DNA of 64,000 nucleotides, taken from the NCBI RefSeq assembly GCF_013283875.1, contig NZ_CP054139.1, forward strand, positions 5,456,001-5,520,000, in the 5' to 3' direction. How positions within the stretch are numbered: position 1 is the stretch's first letter; each line of letters opens with the position of its first letter. Below are positions 34,794 to 44,500 of this stretch, one piece after another. A program made the position numbers and the translations under genes. The notes below the pieces were generated by a model. That model did no database searches and had not been told where the DNA came from. It saw only the letters and a program-made list of their open reading frames with translations. The DNA comes from Mucilaginibacter mali (GTDB lineage Bacteria > Bacteroidota > Bacteroidia > Sphingobacteriales > Sphingobacteriaceae).

Positions 34794-34866
34794 GCTGCCG
34801 CAGGTTTAGCGTAGCGTAACCTGTGGTACAGTTCGCTGAAGTTTATAAACTTCAGCGAACTGTACC
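34794..34866. repeat. REP-like element, copy 2
   Basis: It repeats copy 1 with few changes: CAGGTTTAGCGTAGCG then AACCTGTGG, followed by TTCGCTGAAGTTTATAAAC closing on CTTCAGCGAA. It lies 38 nt from the end of the RAYT gene. Confidence 0.85.
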
Positions 34867-34904
34867 CGTACCTGTGACATGCTTTTATTATTCAGTAAAA
34901 GCAA

Positions 34905-35453
34905 TCACACCATCAAAGTAATATCTAACAACCCCTTCTCTCCCGCATAATCTCTTGCACTGCTATACAAATAATGTTGCGGCTCACTCACCCAGCCGGC
35001 CTTAACCGGGTTATGATGTATGTAATCAACCTTTTGTTGCATTACCTCGTTGCTGAATAGTTCTATCGGGTGGACACCTTGTTGCCAAAACTGATGGTAT
35101 TGATTAGCCGGATTATAAGCACCCTCTTGTTCAAACATCCAGATCATCCATTTTTGGCGGCTTTCCTGCGGGTTTTCTCTAATTGCTTTTACAATTTCTT
35201 TGGATGTGTGTTTTTTCATATCGCGCACAATAGCTTCCATTGGCAGTTGCCTGGTACCAATAACCATGTGTACATGATTGCTCATGATACACCAGGCATA
35301 TACTTCCAATCCTTTATTAGCGATACAATATTTTATACTATCAAGCAATATTTCCTTATAAACAATCCGCGTAAATACGTCTATCCAATTAACTACCGAA
35401 AATGTAATAAAGTATGGGTTTTGCTGATTGTGAAACTTATAATTCCGACTCAT
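34905..35453 (-). CDS. REP-associated tyrosine transposase (RAYT)
   Basis: The Y1/HUH transposase domain is complete: NPYFITFSVVNWIDVFTR at the start, the HUH pair in MSNHVHMVIG (His60, His62), and the catalytic Tyr144 in KVDYIHHNPVKAGWV. The length of 182 residues is typical. RAYTs are single-copy relatives of IS200/IS605 transposases thought to spread REP palindromes. Here palindromes with the same GGTTTAGCG core flank the gene: two copies on one side and one inverted copy on the other. This supports a REPtron-like unit. Confidence 0.95.
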   Translation of the reverse strand: MSRNYKFHNQQNPYFITFSVVNWIDVFTRIVYKEILLDSIKYCIANKGLEVYAWCIMSNHVHMVIGTRQLPMEAIVRDMKKHTSKEIVKAIRENPQESRQKWMIWMFEQEGAYNPANQYHQFWQQGVHPIELFSNEVMQQKVDYIHHNPVKAGWVSEPQHYLYSSARDYAGEKGLLDITLMV

Positions 35454-35462
35454 GATGATGCA

Positions 35463-35548
35463 AGTTAAAAACTTGCCCGAATATTACCACAGGTTACGCT
35501 GCGCTAAACCTGCGGCAGCAAGGAGTTAAAAACTTGCCCGAATATTAC
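35463..35548. repeat. Inverted REP copy flanked by a 25-bp direct repeat
   Basis: A 25-bp sequence (starting AGTTAAAAACTTGCCC) occurs at 35463-35487 and identically at 35524-35548. Between the copies lies CCACAGGTTACGCTGCG continuing to GGCAGC (35487-35519), the reverse complement of the REP copies at 34584 and 34794. Confidence 0.88.
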
Positions 35549-35636
35549 GAGATACGAAGTATCGTGCCTCTACAATCTTCCCATTTTACATTTCCCTTAC
35601 CCGCCTCTCCCCAATTTTCCCGACCTTGCCCATCTC

Positions 35637-36164
35637 ATGAATAAACAACGCATTGCCATTGATATGGACGAGGTTTTGGCCGACCCTATTGGCAAATTTA
35701 TAGACATTTACCAGCGCGAACACGGCTACACCTACACATTAGACCAAATGCACGGCAAGGAATTTCGCGACCTGTTGCCCGAAGAATTACAACCCACCCT
35801 GCGTGAATATATTAACCGCAAAGGCTTCTTCCGCGACCTGGAATTGATACCTGACAGTCGCGAAGTGGTAGAGCAGTTATGCCAAAAGTATGATGTGTTT
35901 ATCGTTTCGGCGGCGATGGAGTTCCCCAACTCGCTGGAGGATAAGCTGCACTGGCTGGGCGATCACTTCCCGTTTATCCCCTGGACCAATATTATCTTCT
36001 GCGGATACAAAATTGTGAAAGCCGATATCATGATAGACGACCGTATCCGCAACTTCAGCGGGTTCGACGGCCGTAAGCTGCTGTTTACATCGCCCCATAA
36101 CATCGCCATTACCGAATACGAACGGGTGAATACCTGGGATGAGGTGGCGGTGTTGTTGTTGTAA
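35637..36164 (+). CDS. 5'(3')-deoxyribonucleotidase-like HAD phosphatase
   Basis: The N-terminal motif IAIDMDEVLADP carries the HAD nucleophile and acid (Asp9 and Asp11), in the form seen in the NT5C family. Motif II (VFIVSAAM) and the late MIDDRIRNFSGF acidic pair complete the site. A cap with FFRDLELIPDSREVVEQL lies between. The 175 residues match the family, which dephosphorylates deoxynucleoside monophosphates. It is cytoplasmic. It appears monocistronic. Confidence 0.9.
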   Translation: MNKQRIAIDMDEVLADPIGKFIDIYQREHGYTYTLDQMHGKEFRDLLPEELQPTLREYINRKGFFRDLELIPDSREVVEQLCQKYDVFIVSAAMEFPNSLEDKLHWLGDHFPFIPWTNIIFCGYKIVKADIMIDDRIRNFSGFDGRKLLFTSPHNIAITEYERVNTWDEVAVLLL

Positions 36165-36167
36165 AAC

Positions 36168-36345
36168 TATATCGTATAGACACGATACTTCGTGTCCCTA
36201 CGGCTCCTGCCCTCTTTTCGCGAAGCGAAGAGAGGGCCGACCAGCGCAGCGTAGTCGGGGTGAGTAAACTGCGTGGCGAGGACTCACCCGGTCGTTGCTT
36301 CGCTTGACCACCCTCTCTTCGGCTTCGCCGGAAAGAGGGGATAAT
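36168..36345. repeat. Composite repeat region
   Basis: An ACACGATACTTCGTGTC palindrome near 36178 is followed by a GC-rich CCCTCTTTTCGCGAAGCG element. Its counterpart (CCCTCTCTTCGGCTTCGCC near 36311) and facing GGGGTGAGT/ACTCACCC words form further stems. No gene is present. Confidence 0.7.
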
Positions 36346-36358
36346 GGCTAAAGATTAC

Positions 36359-37675
36359 CTACTTTAACCAAGCCCAGCGTTTGCCCCAATCCAGCATAAT
36401 ATCGCTGCGCCATTTCAGCACGGTTTGGCTGCCCTGCCAAATACCATCGTAAAGGGATGCATCGGGTTTATCGGTATACCAGTTGCTGCCCAGGCGGTAA
36501 TCTGTTTGATGGGGCTGGCCCGGCCACAGGTTGCTTATCACCAACTTGCCCTGCAATGGCTCGAAGCCCGGGATTTTGGAACTAACCTTATAATTCAGCG
36601 TTTCGGTTTGCTTGGGGCAGTAGCGAATTACGTAATCGCCGTTGCCGTTATAAAAGCCGTCCCACTTTTGCTCGCCAATGCCGGCTTGCATGGTTAGGGT
36701 AAAACAGGCCGAATCGGGGGAAATATTAATTTTTGGTCCTTTAAAATGGAACTCCACTGTTGAGAAAGTGGGCACAGTATCGGTTATGGTCGTCGCGCGG
36801 TCGTAAACTATCCGGGCGCTGTGGTTAAACTTAATAAAGCTGCCACCCCAGCTTTCCCTTAGCGGGTTTTTCGGGTCGCCATCCATCATATACAGCAGCG
36901 ATGGCGTATCGCCCATTTTGGGTATACCTTTGTAATAACTCTTAAAGGCCGCGCCCATATAGCCGGCATTGCTGATAAAGTTATTATAATAATTGGCTGG
37001 CTTCAGGTTTTCGGGCGATCCATTGCCCGAGAAGAAGCCATAGTACGAGCTATTACACTCGATAAACCACAACTTAGGGAAATTGGCGGCGATGTAGGCA
37101 TAGCTGTTGGCGCTCCACTTTTTATTGGGGCCCCCTATCCAGTAAACCCGTATGCGCGATGCGATCTCAGGCGCATCATGCAGGGCCTGGGCCACATCTT
37201 CCAATCCGCCCCAAACCAAGACCCACAGTGGGCGGGTATCTTCCTTTTTTGCGCATTTGATGATCCAATCCGAACCCTCGGTAGCGGTTAAATAGCCTTT
37301 ATATGGCGCGGCGCCTTTGCGCCCCTGTTTGCAAATGGCCCGCAAGGCATCGGGAGTGGGATATCCTTTTTGGTGCTGCTGTAGCTTGGGCAGGTCCTTT
37401 TCGTACAGGCCGATCATTTTCAGGATCTCCTCCTTATTGCCGGCCCCGTACGATGGCGACGACACCAGGCCCTCGGTATCGAACAGGTGGCTGTATATCA
37501 GGAAGTGGATCATCGATTGGTTATCGTCCGGGTCGGTGCCGCCAATATCGGTACTGATGAGGATGCGCGGTTTAACGGGTACCGGTTGCTGGGCATATGC
37601 CAGGCCTGTTAGGATGAAGCACAGGCAGGCAAAGATTATCGCTTTTATATTCACTTTAAATATCATAGGATGCAT
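36359..37675 (-). CDS. DUF1593-family exported nucleoside-hydrolase-like protein
   Basis: Start 37675 (MHPMIFKVNIKAIIF) is preferred over an earlier Met that overlaps the upstream gene; 37666 is also possible. A signal peptide ends near AYAQQ. The DUF1593 core opens with RILISTDIGGTDPDDNQSMIHFL, an Asp cluster like that of nucleoside hydrolases (calcium site). It continues with PLWVLVWGGLEDVAQAL and RVYWIGGPN. A beta-rich C-terminal domain follows (about 320-438). The gene starts 5 nt after the pectinesterase stop, so the two form an operon. A sugar-hydrolase role in pectin or cell-wall breakdown is inferred. Confidence 0.88.
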   Translation of the reverse strand: MHPMIFKVNIKAIIFACLCFILTGLAYAQQPVPVKPRILISTDIGGTDPDDNQSMIHFLIYSHLFDTEGLVSSPSYGAGNKEEILKMIGLYEKDLPKLQQHQKGYPTPDALRAICKQGRKGAAPYKGYLTATEGSDWIIKCAKKEDTRPLWVLVWGGLEDVAQALHDAPEIASRIRVYWIGGPNKKWSANSYAYIAANFPKLWFIECNSSYYGFFSGNGSPENLKPANYYNNFISNAGYMGAAFKSYYKGIPKMGDTPSLLYMMDGDPKNPLRESWGGSFIKFNHSARIVYDRATTITDTVPTFSTVEFHFKGPKINISPDSACFTLTMQAGIGEQKWDGFYNGNGDYVIRYCPKQTETLNYKVSSKIPGFEPLQGKLVISNLWPGQPHQTDYRLGSNWYTDKPDASLYDGIWQGSQTVLKWRSDIMLDWGKRWAWLK

Positions 37676-37680
37676 TGATA

Positions 37681-38691
37681 TTAAGGGTTCCATTTACGGT
37701 TGAAAGTCCACGCGGCGTTAATATCACCGGCCTTGGGCGCGCCCGGTGCCTGGTAAAGATTATCTTTCAACCAGTTGAATTTAGGGCCGTCGGTATGGGC
37801 ATTGGAATAATAAACGGTCGATTCCCAAACCATCGGCTTGGCGGTTTCGGCCTTATAAATAGGCTTATCCATCATGTTTTTATCAAAATGGCAATCTATC
37901 AGGTAAAAACTGGCCTCGTGGTGATAGCGGCCTAACTGGAAGTGCTGCTCGCCCTTAAAATAGCAGTTGCGGAAAACGCTTTTGATATCGCGGCCCTTGC
38001 TGCCATCGTGCCAAATGGCAATAGCGCCGGGTACATTGACAATAAAGGTGCAATTTTCGGCATAGGCCCAGCCACGGGGACAGTAAAAATCGGTGCCGCC
38101 TATCAGCGTACAATCCTTAAAATAATACATGCCTGTGCCGCTCCATGGCGATACCGTATCCTGCCCGTACGAGCGGACAATACAGTTGATCACCTTTAAC
38201 CGGGTGGCCGTGCCTGTTTTCAGGGTAAACTGGTGCGCGGTTTTCACCACTTTTGTCTTTTCGGGTTTGCCCGTTTGGGCGTTGGTGCAATCAATAAATA
38301 CCGAATCGGCAGCATCGTGGCCATAGGTGTTCTCTACCGTCAGATCGCGCAGGGTAATATCGTTACCGTCGATATTCATCACCGCGCTGTTTTTATCGCC
38401 CGGGTGCTGGCAGGTATAAATAAGGTGCGAGATGGATCCGCTGATCACCGTGCCCGTTTTGCTTTCGCCCTGTAGCGTGATGTGGTTTTTACGTATCGAT
38501 AGCTGTTCCCTATAAAAGCCGTTCTTAATAAAGATCAACCTATCCTCCGCCGCCGAATCGGGCAGACTTTGCAGCGCCTGCTGTATGGTGCGGAAATCGC
38601 CCTTGCCCGATGGATCTACCACTATCCGGGTTTTAGCGGCTTGGCAAAGCGGTGCTATCAGCAAAAGGATGATGGTGCAGATTCTGGTCAT
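37681..38691 (-). CDS. Exported pectinesterase (CE8-like)
   Basis: A signal peptide (about 1-18) precedes a right-handed beta-helix: VVDPSGKGDFRTIQQALQSLP, NGFYREQLSIRKNHITLQGE. Pectin methylesterase sites are recognisable: the transition-state Gln-Asp in SYGQDTVSPW, the second Asp in LIGGTDFYCPRG, and the Arg in FQLGRYHH. The Phe-Ile-Phe-Gly stretch of plant-type enzymes is replaced by FYCPRG. The enzyme removes methyl esters from homogalacturonan so that GH28 enzymes can act. It is the first gene of a two-gene operon with the DUF1593 protein. Confidence 0.92.
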   Translation of the reverse strand: MTRICTIILLLIAPLCQAAKTRIVVDPSGKGDFRTIQQALQSLPDSAAEDRLIFIKNGFYREQLSIRKNHITLQGESKTGTVISGSISHLIYTCQHPGDKNSAVMNIDGNDITLRDLTVENTYGHDAADSVFIDCTNAQTGKPEKTKVVKTAHQFTLKTGTATRLKVINCIVRSYGQDTVSPWSGTGMYYFKDCTLIGGTDFYCPRGWAYAENCTFIVNVPGAIAIWHDGSKGRDIKSVFRNCYFKGEQHFQLGRYHHEASFYLIDCHFDKNMMDKPIYKAETAKPMVWESTVYYSNAHTDGPKFNWLKDNLYQAPGAPKAGDINAAWTFNRKWNP

Positions 38692-38824
38692 TTTAAACTA
38701 TCGCAAAATACAGGTTATCGATCGGGTGCTTGCGTGCGCAAGGCTTACAATGATAATGAATATCAACTTAGATTAAATGTAGGATGCGGGTAAATCTACG
38801 CAATCGATTGCGCTTACATAGATT

Positions 38825-38931
38825 TTAACCACAGAGGACACAGAGGGAGAAAAGCACAGAGGTCACAGAGAAATGAAATTACAAAAGAACTCTGTGTCCT
38901 CTGTGAAAATCTCTATGCCCTCGGTGGTTAA
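38825..38931. repeat. ACCACAGAGG / CCTCTGTG inverted repeat
   Basis: ACCACAGAGGACACAGAGG (38827-38845) faces CTCTGTGTCCTCTGTG (38889-38904) and a closing GGTGGTTAAAT. It is the most complete copy of the CACAGAG/CACAAAG word family in this window. Confidence 0.82.
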
Positions 38932-38937
38932 ATCGCC

Positions 38938-38967
38938 ACAAAAAAAGCCCCCCGAAATTCGGGAGGC
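38938..38967 (-). terminator. Rho-independent terminator of rpsP
   Basis: On the minus strand GCCTCCCGA pairs with TCGGGGGGC (one mismatch, 3-nt loop), followed by a run of T. It begins about 27 nt after the rpsP stop codon. Confidence 0.88.
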
Positions 38968-38993
38968 TTTCTGTAAGCTTTCTAAGCGATAAA

Positions 38994-39536
38994 TTATTCA
39001 GCGCTTTCTGCAGCTTCGTCAGCAGCTGGTGCTTCTTCAGCTTCAGCAACCGGTGCTTCTTCCACCTCTTCAGCAGGAGGGGTGTTTTTAGCAGCGATGG
39101 CAGCGGCTTTGTCTGCATTACGTTTAGCTTCAGCGGCAAGGGCAGCTTTTTTAGCGGCTTCCTTAGCTGTAGATAACGAATCTTTTTTACCGGTGATCTT
39201 GCTGTCTTTGCCTTCTAACCAGGCAGCAAATTTTGCTTCTACCTGCTCTTCGGTCAAAGCGCCTTTTTTCAGGCCGCCTTGTAAGTGTTTTTTGTATAAC
39301 ACACCTTTGTACGACAGGATCGCGCGGCAGGTATCGGTTGGTTGTGCACCATTGTTTACCCAGTCAAGCGTTTTGTCAAAGTTAATGTCGATAGTAGCCG
39401 GGTTGGTGTTTGGGTTGTACGAACCTAAACGCTCAATAAAGCGGCCATCGCGTGGAGCGCGGGAATCCGCTACCACGATGTAGTAAAAAGGTTTACCTTT
39501 TTTACCGTGTCTTTGCAGTCTGATTTTAGTTGCCAT
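38994..39536 (-). CDS. rpsP: 30S ribosomal protein S16 with C-terminal extension
   Basis: The S16 core is in the first 85 residues: MATKIRLQRHGKKGKPFYYIVVADSR, FIERLGSYNPNTNP and GAQPTDTCRAILSYKGV. S16 helps assemble the small subunit. The remaining 95 residues are an Ala/Lys/Glu-rich tail ending in an acidic repeat (EEVEEAPVAEAEEAPAADEA). Bacteroidota S16 proteins often carry such tails. The gene is divergent from ffh and ends in a strong terminator. The usual rimM/trmD/rplS partners are not adjacent. Confidence 0.97.
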   Translation of the reverse strand: MATKIRLQRHGKKGKPFYYIVVADSRAPRDGRFIERLGSYNPNTNPATIDINFDKTLDWVNNGAQPTDTCRAILSYKGVLYKKHLQGGLKKGALTEEQVEAKFAAWLEGKDSKITGKKDSLSTAKEAAKKAALAAEAKRNADKAAAIAAKNTPPAEEVEEAPVAEAEEAPAADEAAESAE

Positions 39537-39628
39537 TTTTTTCTTTTATGTATTCAACATTGCCCCCGGAGTATTCTGCGGGGCTGCAAAGGTAAGTATA
39601 TTATTTATACTGTGCAAGTTATTGTTTA

Positions 39629-39725
39629 TCTGAACCTTGATTAAACGGATTTTGGGATTACAGGATTATTTTGCAAGGTTTCTGAAATCCTGTCCTCGGA
39701 TAAATCTGTTTAATCAAGGTTCAGA
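39629..39725. repeat. Cruciform-type repeat between rpsP and ffh
   Basis: TCTGAACCTTGATTAAAC (39629-39646) is the exact complement of GTTTAATCAAGGTTCAGA (39708-39725). An inner pair ACAGGATT/AATCCTGT (39660-39667, 39686-39693) gives a nested stem. Confidence 0.9.
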
Positions 39726-39753
39726 CAATCACCAAGAAATCAATTCAAAATCA

Positions 39754-39761
39754 TACCTTTG
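39754..39761 (+). promoter_or_regulatory. Candidate -7 element of ffh
   Basis: TACCTTTG matches TAnnTTTG and lies 34 nt before the ffh start. A -33 TTTG is not obvious. Confidence 0.5.
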
Positions 39762-39795
39762 TATCCGCAATTTTTTGATATAAGTACTAAAAGAT

Positions 39796-41124
39796 ATGTT
39801 CGAAAATCTTTCAGATAAGCTCGACAGGGCGTTTAAGGTATTAAAAGGACAAGGCACCATAACCGAGATCAATGTGGCCGAAACCATGAAGGAGATCCGC
39901 AAGGCCCTTTTGGATGCCGACGTTAACTATAAAACTGCTAAGGCCTTTACCGACGAGGTGAGGCAAAAGGCCATTGGCCAAAACGTACTGACCAGCATTT
40001 CGCCGGGACAGTTGCTCACCAAGATCATGAACGACGAGCTGACCGACCTGATGGGCGGCAGCACAGCCGACCTGAACTTCCCGGCAACGCCTACCATTAT
40101 ATTAATAGCGGGCCTGAACGGTGCGGGTAAAACCACCTTCAGCGGTAAACTGGCCAACTTTTTAAAAACACAAAAAAATAAAAAACCATTACTGGTAGCC
40201 GGCGACGTTTACCGCCCTGCGGCCATCACCCAGCTACAGGTTTTGGGCGAGCAGATCGGCATCCCGGTTTATGCCGACCTGGAATCTAAAGACCCGATTG
40301 GCATTGCCCGTGCAGGTGTGGCCCAGGCCAAGCAGAACGGCAACAACGTAGTTATTATAGATACCGCCGGCCGTTTAGCAATAGACGAGGCCATGATGGT
40401 GGAAATAGAACAGGTAAAGGCCGCCGTTAATCCGCACGAGATATTATTTGTGGTTGACGCCATGACCGGCCAGGATGCCGTGAACACCGCCAAGGTGTTT
40501 AACGACCGCCTTGACTTTACCGGCGCGGTACTGACTAAGCTGGATGGCGATACCCGCGGTGGCGCGGCGCTATCCATCAAATCGGTAGTGAACAAGCCGA
40601 TCAAATTTATTGGTACGGGCGAAAAGATGGAGGCGCTGGACGTTTTCCACCCCGACCGTATGGCCTCGCGTATTTTGGGCATGGGCGACGTGGTATCCTT
40701 AGTGGAGCGCGCGCAGCAGCAATTTGATGAAAAGGAAGCCGCCGAACTGCAAAAGAAGATCCGCAAGAACAAATTCGACTTTAACGACTTTTACGGCCAG
40801 ATCCAACAGATCAAAAAAATGGGTAACATGAAAGATCTGATGGGCATGATACCGGGCGTTGGCAAAATGATGAAGGATGTGGAAGTAGGCGACGATGCCT
40901 TTAAAAACATCGAGGCCATAATCCAATCCATGACCAAGTTTGAAAAGGAAAACCCGGATGCCATTAACCAAAGCCGCCGTACCCGTATAGCCAAAGGTTC
41001 GGGCACTAACATTGCCGAGGTTAACCGCCTGCTAAAGCAGTTTGAGGATATGCGTAAGGTGATGAAGCAAATGAGCAACCCGGCAGCCATGGCCAATATG
41101 ATGCGCCGTATGCCGAAGATGTAA
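39796..41124 (+). CDS. ffh: Signal recognition particle GTPase (Ffh)
   Basis: Ffh binds 4.5S RNA and signal peptides of nascent membrane proteins and docks with FtsY. The N-domain (about 1-90) precedes the G-domain with P-loop GLNGAGKTTFSGKLA (about 106-120), VVIIDTAGRLAID, and TKLDGDTRGGAALS. The M-domain (about 300-442) is methionine-rich (MGNMKDLMGMIPGVGKMMK; ending MANMMRRMPKM). At 442 residues it is complete. A terminator follows. Confidence 0.98.
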   Translation: MFENLSDKLDRAFKVLKGQGTITEINVAETMKEIRKALLDADVNYKTAKAFTDEVRQKAIGQNVLTSISPGQLLTKIMNDELTDLMGGSTADLNFPATPTIILIAGLNGAGKTTFSGKLANFLKTQKNKKPLLVAGDVYRPAAITQLQVLGEQIGIPVYADLESKDPIGIARAGVAQAKQNGNNVVIIDTAGRLAIDEAMMVEIEQVKAAVNPHEILFVVDAMTGQDAVNTAKVFNDRLDFTGAVLTKLDGDTRGGAALSIKSVVNKPIKFIGTGEKMEALDVFHPDRMASRILGMGDVVSLVERAQQQFDEKEAAELQKKIRKNKFDFNDFYGQIQQIKKMGNMKDLMGMIPGVGKMMKDVEVGDDAFKNIEAIIQSMTKFEKENPDAINQSRRTRIAKGSGTNIAEVNRLLKQFEDMRKVMKQMSNPAAMANMMRRMPKM

Positions 41125-41171
41125 TCTCTTTTTAGGTAAAAGCCGAAAGGATAAAGGCGAAAGCTAAAAGG

Positions 41172-41204
41172 AAGGCCCTATGCAAAAGCATAGGGCTTTT
41201 TTAT
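41172..41204 (+). terminator. Rho-independent terminator after ffh
   Basis: GCCCTATGC (41175-41183) pairs exactly with GCATAGGGC (41188-41196) around AAAA and is followed by six T. Confidence 0.92.
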
Positions 41205-41211
41205 AACCAAA

Positions 41212-41290
41212 GCCTTTGTGACCAGATCTGAAATTGAAGATCTTTGTGGCTCATCAAAAGGCAATTCTTTGTGGCCTTTGTGGTTAAATT
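41212..41290. repeat. CTTTGTGG-word repeat
   Basis: CCTTTGTGACC, TCTTTGTGG and GGCCTTTGTGGTTAAAT words recur in the gap after the ffh terminator. The remaining gap up to 41518 is AT-rich and holds the upstream region of the receptor gene; no gene is seen. Confidence 0.7.
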
Positions 41291-41518
41291 GCCACCAACC
41301 CTTAACAGACACAAAAAACATCAGCCAATACCATATCGCATTTTGGCGGTTTTTTGAAAATGAAACTAATTGAAATAATTGCTAATAAAAAGGCAATTAA
41401 TTGCAATAATACGAACCAATAAGTGTAATAATTGTTAAATTATTGTGCGATAAGATAATCGTTAGTTAACATATGGTTAACATTATAGCTAAACCTTTGT
41501 GGTCAAAGAAAACCACAC

Positions 41519-44500
41519 ATGAAAAAGCTCTACTTTATCATTTTTTCCGTGCTCATTTTAGGCATAGCCAATGAGGCCAATGCCCAGATCACCACCGGTG
41601 TTATCAGCGGTAAGGTGACAGATGCAAAAGGCGGTACATTGCCGGGTGTAACCATTAGCGTGGTAAACACCAGCACAGGCACACGCTACGGCAACCAAAC
41701 AAACGCCGATGGTCGGTACACCATCACCAACGTTAACCCGGGCGGCCCGTATGTAATTACAGCCAGCTTTGTTGGTTACAAAAAGCAAGAATTAACCGGC
41801 ATTACCGTAAACTTAGGTAACGCTACTTACAACTTCCAGTTGCTTGACGAATCGACAGCCCTAAAGGAAGTTGTAGTAAAATCAACCGGCGGTACTACTA
41901 AAACAGGCGCCAGCACCCGTATCAATCCAAACCAGTTGCGCACTATGCCATCGCTTAGCCGCAGCCTGCAGGACCTGACCCGTTTAACCCCGCAAAGCAA
42001 TAACAACTCGTTCCAGGGTACTAACTACCGTTACAATAACGTAACCTTAGACGGTGCCATCAATAACGACGCGATCGGCTTCAGCCCATCATTAGGCGGC
42101 CAGAACAACGTATCGGGCCAGGTAGGTAGCAGTACCCGTACAAGCCCTATCTCGCTTGACGCGATCCAGGACATACAGGTTTATATTGCCCCTTACGATA
42201 TCAAAATTGGTAACGTATTGGGTGGTAGTATCAATGCGGTTACCCGCAGCGGTACAAACACTGTTACCGGCTCTATCTACGGTTTTGGCCGTGGCGCGTT
42301 CATGATCGGCGCTAACCGCCTGCCCACCAACGTTGGTGGCGATAACGCCAGCGAACCATCTGCCTTCCACGATTTTCAATTCGGTGGCCGTTTAGGCTTA
42401 CCTATCGTTAAGGATAAATTATTTTTATTCACTAACGAGGAGTTTGCACGCCGCCAGGATCCGGTTATCTTCGCGGCAGGCAGCGCGGGTTCGGCCGGTA
42501 TTTTATCAGAGCAGGACGCTATCGACATTACCAAAGCATTTAAATCGTACACCGGTGGCCTTGACCCGGGTGTTTATGGTAATACTACCATCTTCTCTAA
42601 TTCTAACAAGTTTTTTAACCGCTTAGACTGGAACATCAACGATAAAAACCAGTTGACCCTGCGTAACAATACCATCACTTCTACCGCTACCAACCTTGAG
42701 CGCGATCAGCAGAACTTCCGCTTCAGCGGTATCGACTATACATCACATAACAACTCAAACTCAACAGTTGCCGAGTTAAAATCAAGGTTCAGCAACTCGG
42801 TAAGCAATAGCTTCCTGTTAGGTTACTCTAACGTACACGATTACCGTGATCCTAACTCGAGCCCTGCATTGCCGCAGATCGAGATCACCGGCCGTACACC
42901 TGGTACTACCATCTTCCTGGGCACCGACCGTGAGGCCGCGATATTTGATATGCACCAGAAAACATTCGAGATCACCGATAACTTTACGCTGAACACCGGT
43001 AAACATACCTTTACCTTTGGTACACACAACGAGTTATATAACATCACTTATAACTTCGTAAACTCATGGAACGGTCGCGACGCGTATAGCAGCATTGATG
43101 CCTTTACCGGTGCGTTCAACTCTAACCCGGCTACGGTTACCGCTTTCACCCCATTGCGTGTAAGGGCTAACTTTAACTATACTAACAACACCCGCGATTA
43201 TATCCTGGCTAATCCATCAGCCCAGTTTAAAGTTAACCTGCTAAGCCTTTACGCTCAGGATGAGATCCAGGCTGCCGATAACTTCAAACTTACCGGCGGT
43301 TTACGTATAGACTACGCAGGTGTACCAAACAAGCAGCCTTTAAGCGCCAAAACTACCGGCGCCGCTGTAGATCCTAACTACGGTACCACTTTTACCTACA
43401 CAAAACCATCTGAAATTCAGAACAAATACCTGGATAACATCGAGTTTAACGGCCGCTTATCGTTCAACTACGATATCAATGGCGACCAAAGCGCTGTGAT
43501 CCGTGGCGGTACAGGTACCTTTACCGGCCGTGTTCCGTTTGCCTGGTTCGGTTACGCGTTCTACAACAACGGTAACACTTACGGTGCTTACGATAAAAAC
43601 AACATCAATACTACTACCAATACCATTACTCCGGGTACTAACCCAACCCAGGCCCCTGCAAACGGTGGTTTAGGTTTTGTTAACCAGCAGGTACCTGCTC
43701 CAAATACCAGCGCTACCGGCCCAACCCAGGTGGATATGATCGATAACAACTTCAAAATGCCACAGGTATGGAGAAGCAGCTTAGCCTTTGATTACAAAAC
43801 ACAGGATCAGTGGAGATTCTCTATCGAGGGTATCTACACCAGCGTTATCCACGACTTGAAATTCCAGCAAACCAACACTACCGACCAGGTTACTTACTAT
43901 CCGTACGACGTACAGAAGCAACAGCCAATATTTGTGAACACCAAACCATCGGCTAACTTCACCAACGCTTACCTGTTATCAAACACCAGCGAAGGTAAAC
44001 GTTACAGCATTACCGGCCAGGTTGGTAAAACATGGCCAATGGGATTGAATGCAGAGTTTAGCTATACCTATGGTCAGTCTAAAGATATCACCAACGGTAT
44101 CCGTAACTCAATGGAATCAAACTGGCAGTTAAACCAGGCGCTTAACCCTAACTCGCCTACACTGGCTTTCTCAAACTTCGATGTTCGCCACCGCATTGTG
44201 GCTAACCTGAGCTATAAATTAACTTACGGCGCTGATAAAAAGAACTCGTCAAACTTCGCCCTGTTCTTTAACGCTGCTTCGGGTACGCCATACAGCTTCG
44301 GCTTCCTGCCAAGCGCTATCGATGGTACCGGTCAGCAAGTTAGCTTAGCTTACATCCCAAGCGTAGGCGAAACCATCAAATTCTTTAGCACTACACCAAA
44401 CACACCAAGTGCTGCAGAGCAGGCAATGGCCAACGCGTTCGATCAATACATCAACGCCGACCAATACCTGAGCACCCGTCGCGGTAAATTTACAGAGCGT

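Noticed and set aside
37303..37557. Plus-strand frames opposite the DUF1593 and pectinesterase genes
   Set aside because: They are Arg/Pro/Gly-rich shadows of well-supported genes on the other strand.
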